The notes under the pieces were generated by a model. That model had not been told where the DNA came from. It saw only the letters and a program-made list of their open reading frames with translations, and made no database searches. From assembly GCA_946639585.1 (NCBI GenBank), contig CAMPBS010000001.1, positions 72,210 to 123,935 of the forward strand: DNA of 51,726 nt, read 5' to 3'. The position numbers and the translations under genes are program-made. Positions within the stretch are counted from its first letter, which is position 1; each line of letters begins with the position of its first letter. The DNA comes from an uncultured Clostridium sp. Lineage in GTDB: Bacteria > Bacillota > Clostridia > TANB77 > CAG-508. Positions 34,857 through 43,570 of this stretch are shown here, in pieces.

Positions 34857-35867
34857 ATGAAATTATACAAAACTGAAGAAAAAGATGTTAAAGAAGAAAA
34901 TAAACAAGATAATAAAAAAGTAAGTAAATTTGTAGATAAGAAAACAGCTAAAAAAGTATTTGCTAATCTTATAATAGCTGTTTTGATAATGGCATATTTT
35001 TGCATAATATCATCAGTATATGATAATGTTCAGGAAACTGGAATTATTAAAGTATTAAAAATATCAACAATGGTATTTTTAGGAATAGTTTTAATTCTTA
35101 TAGAATTTGCATTTAAAAGAGAAAGCAAAACATTGCTAATACACACATTTGAAGCATTAGCGATTGCAGTACATAGTTTAACAATTGTATATATTACAAG
35201 AGTTTTCACATTAGATTTCAAAGGTTACGTTTTAGTTACATCTTACATTTTCTCAATTTATTATGTATTAAAAGCAATCATAATAAATACCAGGGCTAGA
35301 AAAGAGTATTTAAATGGATTAAGCGATATTTCAGATATTGTTAAGAAAGAAGAACCAACCAAGAAGGAAGCATTTAAGAAAGAGAAGAAAGAAACGGTTA
35401 AGAAGGAAAAGAAGGAAAAGAAGGAAAAACAAAAAGCACAAGAAGAAAAAATGAAAAAAGACATAATAGTTAATAACGAAATTGATGCAGATGAAAAACA
35501 GAAAAAAATAGAAGAAGTAAGCCCAATAATAGAAGAACCAAAAGAAGAAAAAACAAAATTTAAAAATAACAAGCTTGCAGAAATAAGAGCTAAACTAAGA
35601 GAATTACAAAAACAAGATGAAGAATTAAAAGGAAATATAGAAAAGAAAGCGGAAAAGAAAGAAAAACAACAAGAAGAACCAAAAGAGCAAATTGAACAAG
35701 CTCCAAAAAGAAAAAGAGGAAGACCTAAAAAAGAGGTAAAAGAAGAAACTAAAGTAGAGAAAAAAGATAATAATAATAACGATGAAAAACAAGAAAAAGA
35801 ACAAATTGAACAAGTTCCAAAAAGAAAAAGGGGAAGACCAAAAAAAGAGGTAAAGAAAGATGATTAA
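34857..35867 (+). CDS. Four-helix membrane protein with two AT-hook-like motifs
   Basis: I do not know this 336-residue protein. The start follows GGGAGG at 34857. After a charged 40-residue N-terminus come about four membrane helices (LIIAVLIMAYFCIISSVY; VLKISTMVFLGIVLILIEFAF; a third near EALAIAVHSLTIVYI; a fourth near VTSYIFSIYYVLKAI), then a long Lys/Glu-rich tail from about residue 160. The tail ends in two copies of KRKRGRPKK (about 284-292 and 322-330), which match the AT-hook core (RGRP flanked by basic residues) that binds the minor groove of AT-rich DNA. If the tail is cytoplasmic it could tether the nucleoid to the membrane; this is inference. Its stop overlaps the yicC start by 8 nt, so the two are cotranscribed. 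Confidence 0.8.
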   Translation: MKLYKTEEKDVKEENKQDNKKVSKFVDKKTAKKVFANLIIAVLIMAYFCIISSVYDNVQETGIIKVLKISTMVFLGIVLILIEFAFKRESKTLLIHTFEALAIAVHSLTIVYITRVFTLDFKGYVLVTSYIFSIYYVLKAIIINTRARKEYLNGLSDISDIVKKEEPTKKEAFKKEKKETVKKEKKEKKEKQKAQEEKMKKDIIVNNEIDADEKQKKIEEVSPIIEEPKEEKTKFKNNKLAEIRAKLRELQKQDEELKGNIEKKAEKKEKQQEEPKEQIEQAPKRKRGRPKKEVKEETKVEKKDNNNNDEKQEKEQIEQVPKRKRGRPKKEVKKDD

Positions 35868-36735
35868 AAGTATGACAGGCTATGGTAAATCAACCTTAGC
35901 AACAGATTCAAGAGAATATCAAGTGGAAATAAAAACGATAAATCACAGATTCGCTGATATAAATGTAAAAATGCCAAGAGTTCTAAGTTATTTAGAAGAA
36001 GATGTAAAAAAAGAAATATTAAAGCAAGTAAGCAGAGGGAAAATAGAAGTATTTATTACATACTCAAATTCAAGTAGTGAAAATAACGAAGTAAAAATAA
36101 ATACGGAAATAGCTAAATTATATATAAACGAATTAAGAAGTTTAGCGGAAACAGAAGGCTTACAATCAAATATTGAAGTGACAGAAGTTGCAAAATTCCC
36201 AGATGTTTTAAAAATTAAATCAAACAATGATGACGAAAAAATAAAAGAAGAATTACTAGAGGTTGTTAAAAATGCTACAACTAATTTAGTAAATATGAGA
36301 ACAGCAGAAGGAGAAAAAATTGAACAAGATTTAAACAACAGAATAAATGATATAGAAGCTAAAACATCAGAAATTTCTAAACTTTCTACTGGACTTATTG
36401 GCGATTATGTGGTAAAATTAGAGAATAGGATCAAAGAATTGCTAAAAACAGAAGAAATAGACAAATCTAGATTAGCACAAGAAGTTGTAATATATGCAGA
36501 TAAGTGTTCAGTTGAAGAGGAAATTACAAGATTAAAATCACATATATATCAATTTAGAAAAATGCTAGAGAACGAAGGGGCAATTGGAAAGAAAATAGAT
36601 TTCTTAATTCAAGAAATGAACAGAGAAACAAATACAATAGGTTCAAAAGCAAACAATCTAGAAATCACAAATTATGTAATTGAAATAAAAACACAACTTG
36701 AGGATATAAGAGAACAGATTCAAAATATAGAATAA
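35860..36735 (+). CDS. yicC: YicC-family endoribonuclease
   Basis: YicC/YloC proteins are endoribonucleases. The N-terminus is diagnostic: MIKSMTGYGKSTL, then VEIKTINHRFADINVKMPR, and the C-terminal DUF1732 part has DRLKSHIYQFRKML-like ITRLKSHIYQFRKMLENEG and GKKIDFLIQEMNRETNTIGSKA. Its 291 residues are normal. It overlaps the preceding gene by 8 nt (translational coupling) and leads into remA, rpoZ and gmk, the usual Firmicutes neighbourhood. The conserved terminal segments leave no real doubt. Confidence 0.95.
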   Translation: MIKSMTGYGKSTLATDSREYQVEIKTINHRFADINVKMPRVLSYLEEDVKKEILKQVSRGKIEVFITYSNSSSENNEVKINTEIAKLYINELRSLAETEGLQSNIEVTEVAKFPDVLKIKSNNDDEKIKEELLEVVKNATTNLVNMRTAEGEKIEQDLNNRINDIEAKTSEISKLSTGLIGDYVVKLENRIKELLKTEEIDKSRLAQEVVIYADKCSVEEEITRLKSHIYQFRKMLENEGAIGKKIDFLIQEMNRETNTIGSKANNLEITNYVIEIKTQLEDIREQIQNIE

Positions 36736-36790
36736 GTATTAAAAGTTGAAAAATTGTGACGCAATTATTATTCAACGAGAGGGAGGAAAA

Positions 36791-37051
36791 ATGCAATTAG
36801 TAAATATAGGTTTTGGAAACATAGTATCGTCAGATAGGATAGTTGCAATTGTAAGTCCAGATTCTGCACCAATAAAAAGAATGGTACAAGAAGCAAAAGA
36901 TGCAAAAACAGCTGTAGATGCAACTTATGGAAGAAGAACAAGAGCTGTTTTAATAATGGATTCAGGTCATATCATACTATCAGCAGTTCAACCAGAAACT
37001 GTTGCAGGTAGATTAGATAAAAATATTACAACAGAAGATAATAATCAATAA
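36791..37051 (+). CDS. remA: Extracellular matrix regulator RemA
   Basis: RemA (DUF370) is a small ring-forming DNA-binding activator, known in Bacillus for matrix and osmoprotection genes. The 86-residue product starts [20 protein letters not shown], with [10 protein letters not shown] and [22 protein letters not shown] following, all conserved. The frame is open upstream to an ATG at 36746, but GAGGGAGG just before 36791 and the family N-terminus fix the start. It lies between yicC and rpoZ. Confidence 0.96.
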   Translation: MQLVNIGFGNIVSSDRIVAIVSPDSAPIKRMVQEAKDAKTAVDATYGRRTRAVLIMDSGHIILSAVQPETVAGRLDKNITTEDNNQ

Positions 37052-37098
37052 AGTAGAAGCTGAGCTAAATAGCTCAATAAAAGAAAGGAAGTTTTATC

Positions 37099-37290
37099 AT
37101 GATAGTAAAACCAAGTGTTACAGATTTATTAAAAGTTTCAAAAAACAGATATGAATTAGTTATTGCTACATCAAAAAGAGCAAGACAAATAGCAAATGGA
37201 GCTAAAGTATTAACAGATAAGAAAGAAGAATCACCAGTTACACAAGCTGCAGTAGAAATAGCAGAAGGGAAGGTAACAATATGTTTGTAA
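37099..37290 (+). CDS. rpoZ: RNA polymerase omega subunit
   Basis: Omega helps beta-prime fold and assemble into RNA polymerase. This 63-residue protein has the family core NRYELVIATSKRARQIANGA and ends with a conserved TQAAVEIAEGKV segment. GAAAGGAAG precedes the ATG. Its end overlaps the start of gmk by 10 nt. In most Firmicutes gmk comes before rpoZ; here the order is reversed, but the neighbourhood is otherwise normal. Confidence 0.93.
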   Translation: MIVKPSVTDLLKVSKNRYELVIATSKRARQIANGAKVLTDKKEESPVTQAAVEIAEGKVTICL

Positions 37291-37856
37291 TCTTATCTGG
37301 AGTAGCAGGGGCTGGGAAAGACACAATAAAAAAAGAATTAATTAAAAGGATGGAAAATGTTGAAACACTTCCATCTTTTACATCTAGACCTAAAAGAGAA
37401 GGCGATGTTGAAGGTGGTACATACTTTTTTGTTAGCAGAGAAAAATTCGAAGAAATGATAGAAAACCATGAATTCTATGAATATGACGTACATCATAACC
37501 ATTACTATGGATTCCCTAAAAAAAGCTTAAAACAAAAAATAGATGAGGGGAAAGTAATAGTTAAAGATATTGACGTTAATGGTACAGAACATTTATTAGA
37601 TTTATTAAAAGATGATATGAAAATTGTTACAATCTTTTTAAGGGTGCCAAAAGAAGAACTAAAAAATAGATTGAAAAATAGAATAGACAAGCCAAGCCCA
37701 GCAGAAATCATGCTTAGATTAAATAGATTTGACTATGAAGAATCTAGAATTAATTTATATGATTATGTTTTAAAAAATAATGATTTGGAAAAAACTGTTC
37801 AAATAATAATGACAATTATTAAATATGAACAAGAATTAGAAAAACAAGGAAAATAG
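37281..37856 (+). CDS. gmk: Guanylate kinase
   Basis: Gmk phosphorylates GMP to GDP. The P-loop reads GVAGAGKDT (residues 7-15), a mild departure from the usual GPSGxGKGT/ST. The GMP-binding segment is recognisable: SFTSRPKREGDVEGGTYFFV, then EFYEYDVHHNHYYG. KDIDVNGTEHL and the C-terminal lid region are as expected, and the length of 191 is normal. The start overlaps rpoZ by 10 nt, so translation is probably coupled. The slightly unusual P-loop raises the possibility of a related kinase, but location and motifs favour Gmk. Confidence 0.88.
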   Translation: MFVILSGVAGAGKDTIKKELIKRMENVETLPSFTSRPKREGDVEGGTYFFVSREKFEEMIENHEFYEYDVHHNHYYGFPKKSLKQKIDEGKVIVKDIDVNGTEHLLDLLKDDMKIVTIFLRVPKEELKNRLKNRIDKPSPAEIMLRLNRFDYEESRINLYDYVLKNNDLEKTVQIIMTIIKYEQELEKQGK

Positions 37857-37900
37857 AAAATAAATAATATATTATTTTTTAATAATATATTATTTATTTT
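37857..37900 (+). terminator. All-A/T perfect hairpin after gmk
   Basis: Arms 37857-37876 and 37881-37900 (20 nt) are perfect complements around TTTT, made only of A and T. It ends in T-rich DNA and probably acts as terminator or mRNA 3' hairpin, although A/T-only stems are weak. Confidence 0.55.
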
Positions 37901-37917
37901 TAAGAAAGGAAGAAAAG

Positions 37918-38688
37918 ATGAATATTCTTGCGATAGGAGATTTAGTTGGCAATTGTGCTATTAAGGAATTGAGAGAAAAATTACCAACTATTAAGAGAGA
38001 AGAAAATATAGACTTTGTAATTGTAAATGGAGAAAATGTTGCAGAAGGAATGGGAATGACAGAAAAGAATTTTAATGATATCTTAGCTCAAAAGGTAGAT
38101 GTAATTACAATGGGAAATCACACATGGGGCAAAAAAGATATTTTTAAATTTATAGATCATCCACAAATTATAAGACCAGCAAATTACAGCAAACCAGTTT
38201 GCGGTAAGGGATACAACATTTTTCAATGTAAAGGAAAAAGAATTGCTGTTATCAACTTAATAGGTAGAGTATCAATGAATGTGCTTTCAGATAATCCATT
38301 TATAGTAGCAAAAGAAATAGTAGAAAAAATTAAATCACAAGTCGATATAATAATTGTAGATTTTCATGGAGAAGCAACAGCAGAAAAAATAGCTTTTGCA
38401 TATTACATGGATGGAAAAATAACAGCAATGTTTGGAACACATACACATGTGCAAACAGCAGATGAAAGAATATTTCCAAATGGAACAGGCTACATAACAG
38501 ATATAGGAATGACAGGACCAACAAATTCTGTAATAGGAATGACAGTAGAAGCATCTGTAAAAAGATTTGAAACATCACTTCCTGAAAAATACAAAATTGC
38601 AGAAGGACCATGCATGTTAAATGGAGTTGTTTTCCAAATAGATGATAATACAAATAAAGTAACAAAAATAAAAAGAATTCAAATGTAG
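37918..38688 (+). CDS. ymdB: YmdB-family metallophosphoesterase
   Basis: YmdB hydrolyses 2',3'-cyclic nucleotides and affects biofilm and motility choices in Bacillus. The 256-residue sequence shows the dinuclear metal site: AIGDLVGN (first Asp), FVIVNGENVAEGMGMT (Asn/Glu), TMGNHTWGKKD (Asn-His), VDFHGEAT and GTHTHVQTADERI. Metal ligands are complete. GGAAGAAAAG precedes the ATG at 37918. It follows the gmk hairpin and comes before spoVS, a gene order known in Clostridia and Bacillus, both genes being linked to sporulation or multicellular behaviour. Confidence 0.94.
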   Translation: MNILAIGDLVGNCAIKELREKLPTIKREENIDFVIVNGENVAEGMGMTEKNFNDILAQKVDVITMGNHTWGKKDIFKFIDHPQIIRPANYSKPVCGKGYNIFQCKGKRIAVINLIGRVSMNVLSDNPFIVAKEIVEKIKSQVDIIIVDFHGEATAEKIAFAYYMDGKITAMFGTHTHVQTADERIFPNGTGYITDIGMTGPTNSVIGMTVEASVKRFETSLPEKYKIAEGPCMLNGVVFQIDDNTNKVTKIKRIQM

Positions 38689-38698
38689 ATTTTAGAAT

Positions 38699-38724
38699 GG
38701 GCGAATTTTTCGGAAAATTCGCCC
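38699..38724 (+). terminator. Hairpin after ymdB
   Basis: GGGCGAATTTT (38699-38709) pairs with AAAATTCGCCC (38714-38724). The stem is strong but lacks a T-run, so termination may be partial. Confidence 0.5.
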
Positions 38725-38890
38725 AATTCGTTGAAATCAAATACATGGTGTAGAAAATTGTCAAATATAATTTTAAATTGCGATGAAAACTGGAAGAAAT
38801 TACCAAAAAATACTTTACAAATTAAAACTGTGAGTATAAAATAAGGCTTGCAAAACGCAATAAAAATTAAATTATAGGAGGCAAAAGAAA

Positions 38891-39154
38891 ATGGAAATTT
38901 TAAAAATTTCATCTAAATCAAATCCTAATTCAGTTGCAGGAGCAATAGCTGGATTAGTAAAAGAATCAAGTAGAGCGGAAATGCAAGCAATTGGAGCGGG
39001 AGCACTTAACCAAGCAGTAAAGGCAGTTGCAATAGCAAGAGGGTTCGTTGCACCAGCAGGTGTAGATCTTGTTTGTATACCAGCATTTGCAGAGGTTGAG
39101 GTAGAAGGGGAAGATAGAACTGGTATTAAATTAATAGTAGAATCAAGAAATTAA
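38891..39154 (+). CDS. spoVS: Stage V sporulation protein S
   Basis: SpoVS is a small Alba-like protein needed for normal sporulation, acting on septation and coat assembly in Bacillus. The 87 residues are highly conserved: MEILKISSKSNPNSVAGAIA, then AEMQAIGAGALNQAVKAVAIARG and VDLVCIPAFAEVEVEGEDRTGI. TAGGAGG precedes the ATG. It is a single gene with a 202-nt upstream region in which TTTACA (38814) and TATAAA (38835) are 15 bp apart, a weak promoter candidate, and a strong terminator follows. Confidence 0.97.
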   Translation: MEILKISSKSNPNSVAGAIAGLVKESSRAEMQAIGAGALNQAVKAVAIARGFVAPAGVDLVCIPAFAEVEVEGEDRTGIKLIVESRN

Positions 39155-39164
39155 AATAAATTTT

Positions 39165-39193
39165 AGGCTAAGTTATTTACTTAGCCTTTTTTT
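39165..39193 (+). terminator. Terminator of spoVS
   Basis: AGGCTAAG (39165-39172) pairs with CTTAGCCT (39180-39187), followed by a T-run. Confidence 0.9.
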
Positions 39194-39235
39194 AATGTTA
39201 TAATACGAATGTGTAAATACGAAGGAGGAGCAAAT

Positions 39236-39895
39236 ATGGAGAAAAATAAAAAACTTATTATAGGAATTATTTCAGTTTTAGTAATTATAGCAATAATTAT
39301 TGCAATTGTAATGCTTACAAATAATGGAGGAAAAGAAAGTAATACACAAATCGGTAAAAGTTATGGAATTGATAGTTTAGAAGAGGTATATAATAAATTA
39401 CAAGATACCAAAAACTATTCTTTCAATACAAAACTAAATGATGAAAACTATAAAAATACTAGCAGAAATAATGATTCATTAAAAATTGAAATTGCAGATG
39501 AAGGCAAAAATCAAACATATATAGTTAAAAACGAAAATACATATTTTTTAAATGAAAAAACAAAGAAGTATTATGAATATAATGATAATACATCTATGTT
39601 AAATGACTTAGAAAATAAAGTAAAAGATTTACTAAAAAATAATTTTAATGAAGGAACAGAAAATATAAATGGTAAAGACTATACATACCAAGAGTTTGAA
39701 AAAACATCCCCATTTTTAATAAACTTCAAGAGAAAATATGACAACTATAATACTAAAACTAGATTTTATTTTGCTGACGGAAATTTGCAATATATAAGAA
39801 CCTATGTAGGAGAAGTGCAACAATTATTAAAAGTTGATTTAGAATTTAATAATCAAAAAGATAGTTATAAAATACCATCAGATTATACAAAATAA
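39236..39895 (+). CDS. Membrane-anchored extracellular protein of unknown function
   Basis: I do not recognise a family. The 219-residue protein starts MEKNKKLIIGIISVLVIIAI, a basic leader and one membrane helix without a lipobox cysteine. The rest is a hydrophilic outside domain rich in Asn, Lys and Tyr, with alternating strand-like segments (KLNDENYKNTS, NQTYIVKNENTYFLNEKTKK, FYFADGNLQYIRTYVGEVQQ). It resembles small LolA/LppX-like or outer-leaflet sensing domains in style only. AAGGAGGAG precedes the ATG at 39236; the frame opens nine codons earlier without a site. A TATAAT (39199-39204) lies in the spoVS terminator tail. It is convergent with ytxC. Confidence 0.75.
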   Translation: MEKNKKLIIGIISVLVIIAIIIAIVMLTNNGGKESNTQIGKSYGIDSLEEVYNKLQDTKNYSFNTKLNDENYKNTSRNNDSLKIEIADEGKNQTYIVKNENTYFLNEKTKKYYEYNDNTSMLNDLENKVKDLLKNNFNEGTENINGKDYTYQEFEKTSPFLINFKRKYDNYNTKTRFYFADGNLQYIRTYVGEVQQLLKVDLEFNNQKDSYKIPSDYTK

Positions 39896-39899
39896 GAAT

Positions 39900-39930
39900 A
39901 AATCCCCTGATTAAAACAGGGGATTTTATT
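39900..39930. terminator. Bidirectional terminator
   Basis: AAATCCCCTG (39900-39909) pairs with CAGGGGATTT (39917-39926) between convergent genes. Confidence 0.85.
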
Positions 39931-40798
39931 CTATACCGTTTTTAACAGGAGTAGTAACTTTAGTTGCATATAATTTACAAATATTACATTCTGTGCATAT
40001 TTCCAGTCTTTTTTCAAAAATTAAGCTTAAAGTTGTAATAAATTCGTCAATTTTATTATCGATTAAATGAACATAAATTTTTTCTGGTAGAAGAGTTAGC
40101 AAAGTATTTAAAGTGTAATCATTTGTAGAAAAAGAAATGTCGGATAAGAATTTTGCCTTAAAAGCATTTTGGGAATTATCAATTATATTTTTGTTTGAAT
40201 CCAACATAATTGTAAAATCTTTTGAATAAACAATATGCAAAACATCTTCAATAGTTTCAGAAGAATTAATATAAAGTCTTAAAAGCGAAATGAATTCATT
40301 ATATTCTTTTTCTAAAATATAAGAATTTACTGCATCTTCAACGATTCTTTCCAAAACATCCCAATAAGACTGCAATCTAAAATTTATAAAACCACTTAAA
40401 AATATGTTTTTATGTTCTATTACATAATTGAGAAAAGAACTAAACAATATTTCAAATTTTTCTTTTATAATGGTATCTGAATCAATAATGATATTGAAAC
40501 AATTATCTAAAATTACACTTCGTTCTTCTTTGGAAAAATAAAAAAAGTCTTTAGAAATAATTTGCCTAAAAAAAACTTCTTCAAATTCATAAATAACAAG
40601 AAATGAAAGAATTGTAGATACTTCTTTCAAAAATTCTTGTGTATCATCTCCCTTATAATGAACGATAATATTAGTGTAATGTTTGAAATTTTTGCATGAA
40701 AAATAAACATCTTTTAAATATATTTTTTTTAGATTATTTTTTAAGTATTCTATAGTTTGAGAATTATTTGTTTTAATTGCAATAGATTTCATGGCCAA
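39926..40798 (-). CDS. ytxC: YtxC-like sporulation protein
   Basis: The protein fits the YtxC family, found in spore formers and of unknown mechanism. The signature is the middle segment FINFRLQSYWDVLERIVEDAVN, then EKEYNEFISLLRLYI, followed by a divergent C-terminal half (VLHIVYSKDFTIMLDS) and a final cluster of three cysteines (CTECNIC). There is no membrane segment. I keep the TTG at 40798 as start because AAGGAG lies 7 nt upstream; the ATG two codons later would be 13 nt away. It has 290 residues. It is a single gene sharing its terminator with the facing gene. Confidence 0.82.
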   Translation of the reverse strand: MAMKSIAIKTNNSQTIEYLKNNLKKIYLKDVYFSCKNFKHYTNIIVHYKGDDTQEFLKEVSTILSFLVIYEFEEVFFRQIISKDFFYFSKEERSVILDNCFNIIIDSDTIIKEKFEILFSSFLNYVIEHKNIFLSGFINFRLQSYWDVLERIVEDAVNSYILEKEYNEFISLLRLYINSSETIEDVLHIVYSKDFTIMLDSNKNIIDNSQNAFKAKFLSDISFSTNDYTLNTLLTLLPEKIYVHLIDNKIDEFITTLSLIFEKRLEICTECNICKLYATKVTTPVKNGIE

Positions 40799-40871
40799 TA
40801 AAATTCTCCTTTCTATAGATATTATCTACTTATTTTTGCTTGATATACATTATATTATGCTAAAAAAATAA

Positions 40872-40895
40872 AAATGAGCTTGCTCAAGCTCATTT
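40872..40895 (-). terminator. Terminator of the GH57 gene
   Basis: AATGAGCTTG pairs with CAAGCTCATT, with a T-rich tract following on the minus strand. Confidence 0.85.
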
Positions 40896-42480
40896 AATAA
40901 TATAACATATAATCAATATCTGGAAATACACAATCCTTTTTAGATATATCTTTTAAAAAATCTTCATCAATTTTATCATCTTTAATTTGATAATACAATT
41001 TAGTAAATCTACCAATATGGTCTTTAATTCTTTTCTTTGCATAATCAACCATAGTTCCATTTGTAATAATAAACAACCAGTCACTACTTTGAGCAAGTAA
41101 CAATTCTCTTGCACATTGATTTAAAGCTTTTTTCTTTAAACCTTTGGCATTAGGGAATAGGTTTGAAAGTTCGCACATTCTATCTCCAGCAACATGTAAA
41201 TGCCTGTGGGCATAGTCATTTGTTTGATTTAGCCAAACTTCACTATAACCATTTGCACCCCAGCTTGACCTACAAGGAGATGCAACCTGCATTTCTGGAT
41301 ATTTATCAATATATTCAGATGGGGTAATTAATTTAAAATTACAATCATCATAATAAATCTTTTTAAATAAAATATATAACCAGTATGGACCTTCATACCA
41401 CCAATGTCCATATAATTCAGCATCATAAGGACATAAGATTAAAGGTGGATTTTGCATATATTTTGAAATATTTTCTATTTGAGAATTTCTAGAATCTAAG
41501 AAATGACCAGCTTGCTTTTCTGCAGAATCTTTTGCCCATTGAACATTGTAATAATCTTTAAATTCAGTCTTTCCAGTAATTCTGTAATACTTAATGCCGG
41601 TATGAACTCTAACACCATTGTGAGCAATGTATGGTTTTATATATTCGTAATCAGCTTCATAACCGATATCCCTATAAAATTCTCTATAATTGAAATCTCC
41701 GGGGTAACCATTTATAGAACTCCAAACTTGTCTAGAAGATTCAATATCACGACCAAATGCTATAACTCCTTCAGGAGAAACTATTGGAGCAAATGTACCA
41801 TAAACTGGAGTAGGGTCTGCGTATAAAATACCATGTGATTCTGTAATAATATAGTCAATTCCGAATTCTTTTAAATATTTATCAGCTTCTGGAACATAGC
41901 CACATTCAGGTAACCATATACCACGAGGTTTTCTTCCAAAATATTTTTCATAAGTTTGAACCCCAACTGCAATTTGAGCTTTAACAGTTTTCTCGTTTAC
42001 GTATAAAATAGGGAAATAACCATGTGTTGCGCCACAAGTGATAATTTCTAAAACACCAATATCTTGAAAATGTTTGAAACCTTGAATTATATTGCAATTG
42101 TAAATATCTTTAAAAATATGTAAATCATTTGAATATCTGTCAAAATAATAATGAGAAAGTTTATTTAATCTCTCATCATATTTAGTTCTTTCAATTTCCT
42201 TTTTAGAAAGTTCAATCAATTTTTTTAAATATTTAATATATTTTCTTTGTAACAATTTATTATCAAGCATTGAAAGAAGAGGGGGAGTCATGGACATTGT
42301 AATTCGAAAATCAACTTTTTCTTCTACAAGCTTTTGAAAATTTAAAAGTAGAGGTATATAAGTTTCTGAAATGGCTTCAAAAAGCCAGGTTTCTTCCAAA
42401 TAGTCATCACTTTCTGGATGATGTATGAAAGGTAGATGGGCATGTAATACGAAGCTAACATAGCCTTTTTTATCTTGCAT
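40894..42480 (-). CDS. GH57-family 1,4-alpha-glucan branching-type enzyme
   Basis: GH57 branching enzymes move an alpha-1,4-glucan piece to a 6-position. The 528-residue protein begins with the family motif SFVLHAHLPFIHHPE, then the catalytic nucleophile region PRGIWLPECGY (Glu) and the acid/base region LILCPYDAELYGHWWYEGP (Asp), and ends with the DUF1957-type helical domain containing CRSSWGANGYSEVWLNQTN and LLLAQSSDWLF. All match the branching-enzyme subgroup rather than GH57 amylases. AAAGGAG precedes the ATG. It is read together with the downstream-lying DUF4912 gene's strand and is divergent from GT4, forming a glucan-synthesis cluster. Confidence 0.9.
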   Translation of the reverse strand: MQDKKGYVSFVLHAHLPFIHHPESDDYLEETWLFEAISETYIPLLLNFQKLVEEKVDFRITMSMTPPLLSMLDNKLLQRKYIKYLKKLIELSKKEIERTKYDERLNKLSHYYFDRYSNDLHIFKDIYNCNIIQGFKHFQDIGVLEIITCGATHGYFPILYVNEKTVKAQIAVGVQTYEKYFGRKPRGIWLPECGYVPEADKYLKEFGIDYIITESHGILYADPTPVYGTFAPIVSPEGVIAFGRDIESSRQVWSSINGYPGDFNYREFYRDIGYEADYEYIKPYIAHNGVRVHTGIKYYRITGKTEFKDYYNVQWAKDSAEKQAGHFLDSRNSQIENISKYMQNPPLILCPYDAELYGHWWYEGPYWLYILFKKIYYDDCNFKLITPSEYIDKYPEMQVASPCRSSWGANGYSEVWLNQTNDYAHRHLHVAGDRMCELSNLFPNAKGLKKKALNQCARELLLAQSSDWLFIITNGTMVDYAKKRIKDHIGRFTKLYYQIKDDKIDEDFLKDISKKDCVFPDIDYMLYY

Positions 42481-42523
42481 TTTTAATAATTCTCCTTTGT
42501 AATGTTTTTTATATCAAAATATA

Positions 42524-43372
42524 TTAAAAGAATTTAGAAGATGGATTATATAAATCATCTTCACTATAAAGTTCTTTATATAAATCATAAATATTATATA
42601 TTTTGCCCATATTTCTTAATAAAGATAAATTTGCAAATGATTTACTAGTAATTTCGTTAGTTTTTACATTCCTAAAATAAACCATTTGTTGAACTTTATC
42701 AATTAAAATTTTATCATTAGGAGCTTCAATTTCATTAGAATCTGAAATATAAACGTATTCAGTTCCACCCAAATCAGCAGGATTATATATAGGACGTCTA
42801 CCAAGTTCAACTCTATAATCGCATTTGGCATCATTTATGTGTAAATACCAACTATTTGCAAAATCATTAATTTCAACCTCGAAATTATAATTCATAGTAT
42901 CATTAAAAATTTTCAAAACTGGTCTAGTTGTTTCAAAGAAATTATCACCAAATTGCTTTTTATAATTTTCTCGATCTTCATCAGAAATATCCCAATAAAT
43001 AAATAGGGTAGTTGGAGTTTGCGCTAGAATTTTTACAGTAGTTTGATTATATCTATAGGGTAAATCATAATATTCTATTATATCTAATTTTTTAGAAGTC
43101 TTTTTAGTAGGTGTTTTCTTTGCAGTTGAAGCCTTTTTTGTTGATGATTTGATGGTTGCTTTTTTAGTATTTCCCTTATTAGTTGCCTTCTTATTAGCCA
43201 CCTTTTTAGTAGTTGCTTTTTTTGTAGTTGTAGCTTTTTTAGTGCCGTCAGTATTTGTGGCTTTTTTAGCTTTACTTGAAGACTTTTTGGTTAATTTGTT
43301 ATCTGCTTTTTTAACAACTTTTTTCTTAACTTCATTTTCAATTTCTTGTAAATCTTTAGTTTTTCTAGGCAT
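42524..43372 (-). CDS. DUF4912 protein with histone H1-like basic tail
   Basis: The 282-residue protein has two parts. Residues 1 to about 100 are a low-complexity Lys/Ala/Thr tail with repeats such as KKATTTKKATTKKV and KKASTAKKTPTKK, resembling histone H1 tails and suited to DNA, RNA or polyanion binding. Residues about 105-215 form the DUF4912 domain (YDLPYRYNQTTVKILAQTPT, FIYWDISDEDRENY, YRVELGRRP), which resembles carbohydrate-binding modules and usually occurs beside GH57 and GT4 genes. TAGGAGG precedes the ATG at 43372; the frame opens ten codons earlier. It lies 43 nt upstream of the GH57 gene on the same strand and is probably cotranscribed. Its function is unknown. Confidence 0.85.
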   Translation of the reverse strand: MPRKTKDLQEIENEVKKKVVKKADNKLTKKSSSKAKKATNTDGTKKATTTKKATTKKVANKKATNKGNTKKATIKSSTKKASTAKKTPTKKTSKKLDIIEYYDLPYRYNQTTVKILAQTPTTLFIYWDISDEDRENYKKQFGDNFFETTRPVLKIFNDTMNYNFEVEINDFANSWYLHINDAKCDYRVELGRRPIYNPADLGGTEYVYISDSNEIEAPNDKILIDKVQQMVYFRNVKTNEITSKSFANLSLLRNMGKIYNIYDLYKELYSEDDLYNPSSKFF

Positions 43373-43570
43373 TATGTTTCCTCCTAAGTGAATTTTTTTC
43401 AATATATATACTATACCAAAATAAAAATAAATTCAATAAAAATTTAAAAATTTTGTCAAAAATTATTTACAATTTTTAAAAAGTTGTATAAAATGGAAAA
43501 AAGTATGAGCAAGAATTTTAAAGCAAACTAAAAACAGAAGAAAATTTGTCTAAAGGAGGCATACAAATCA

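Noticed and set aside
38330..38806. 158-codon minus-strand frame opposite ymdB
   Set aside because: Hydrophobic shadow frame covering the conserved ymdB 3' half; no ribosome-binding site.
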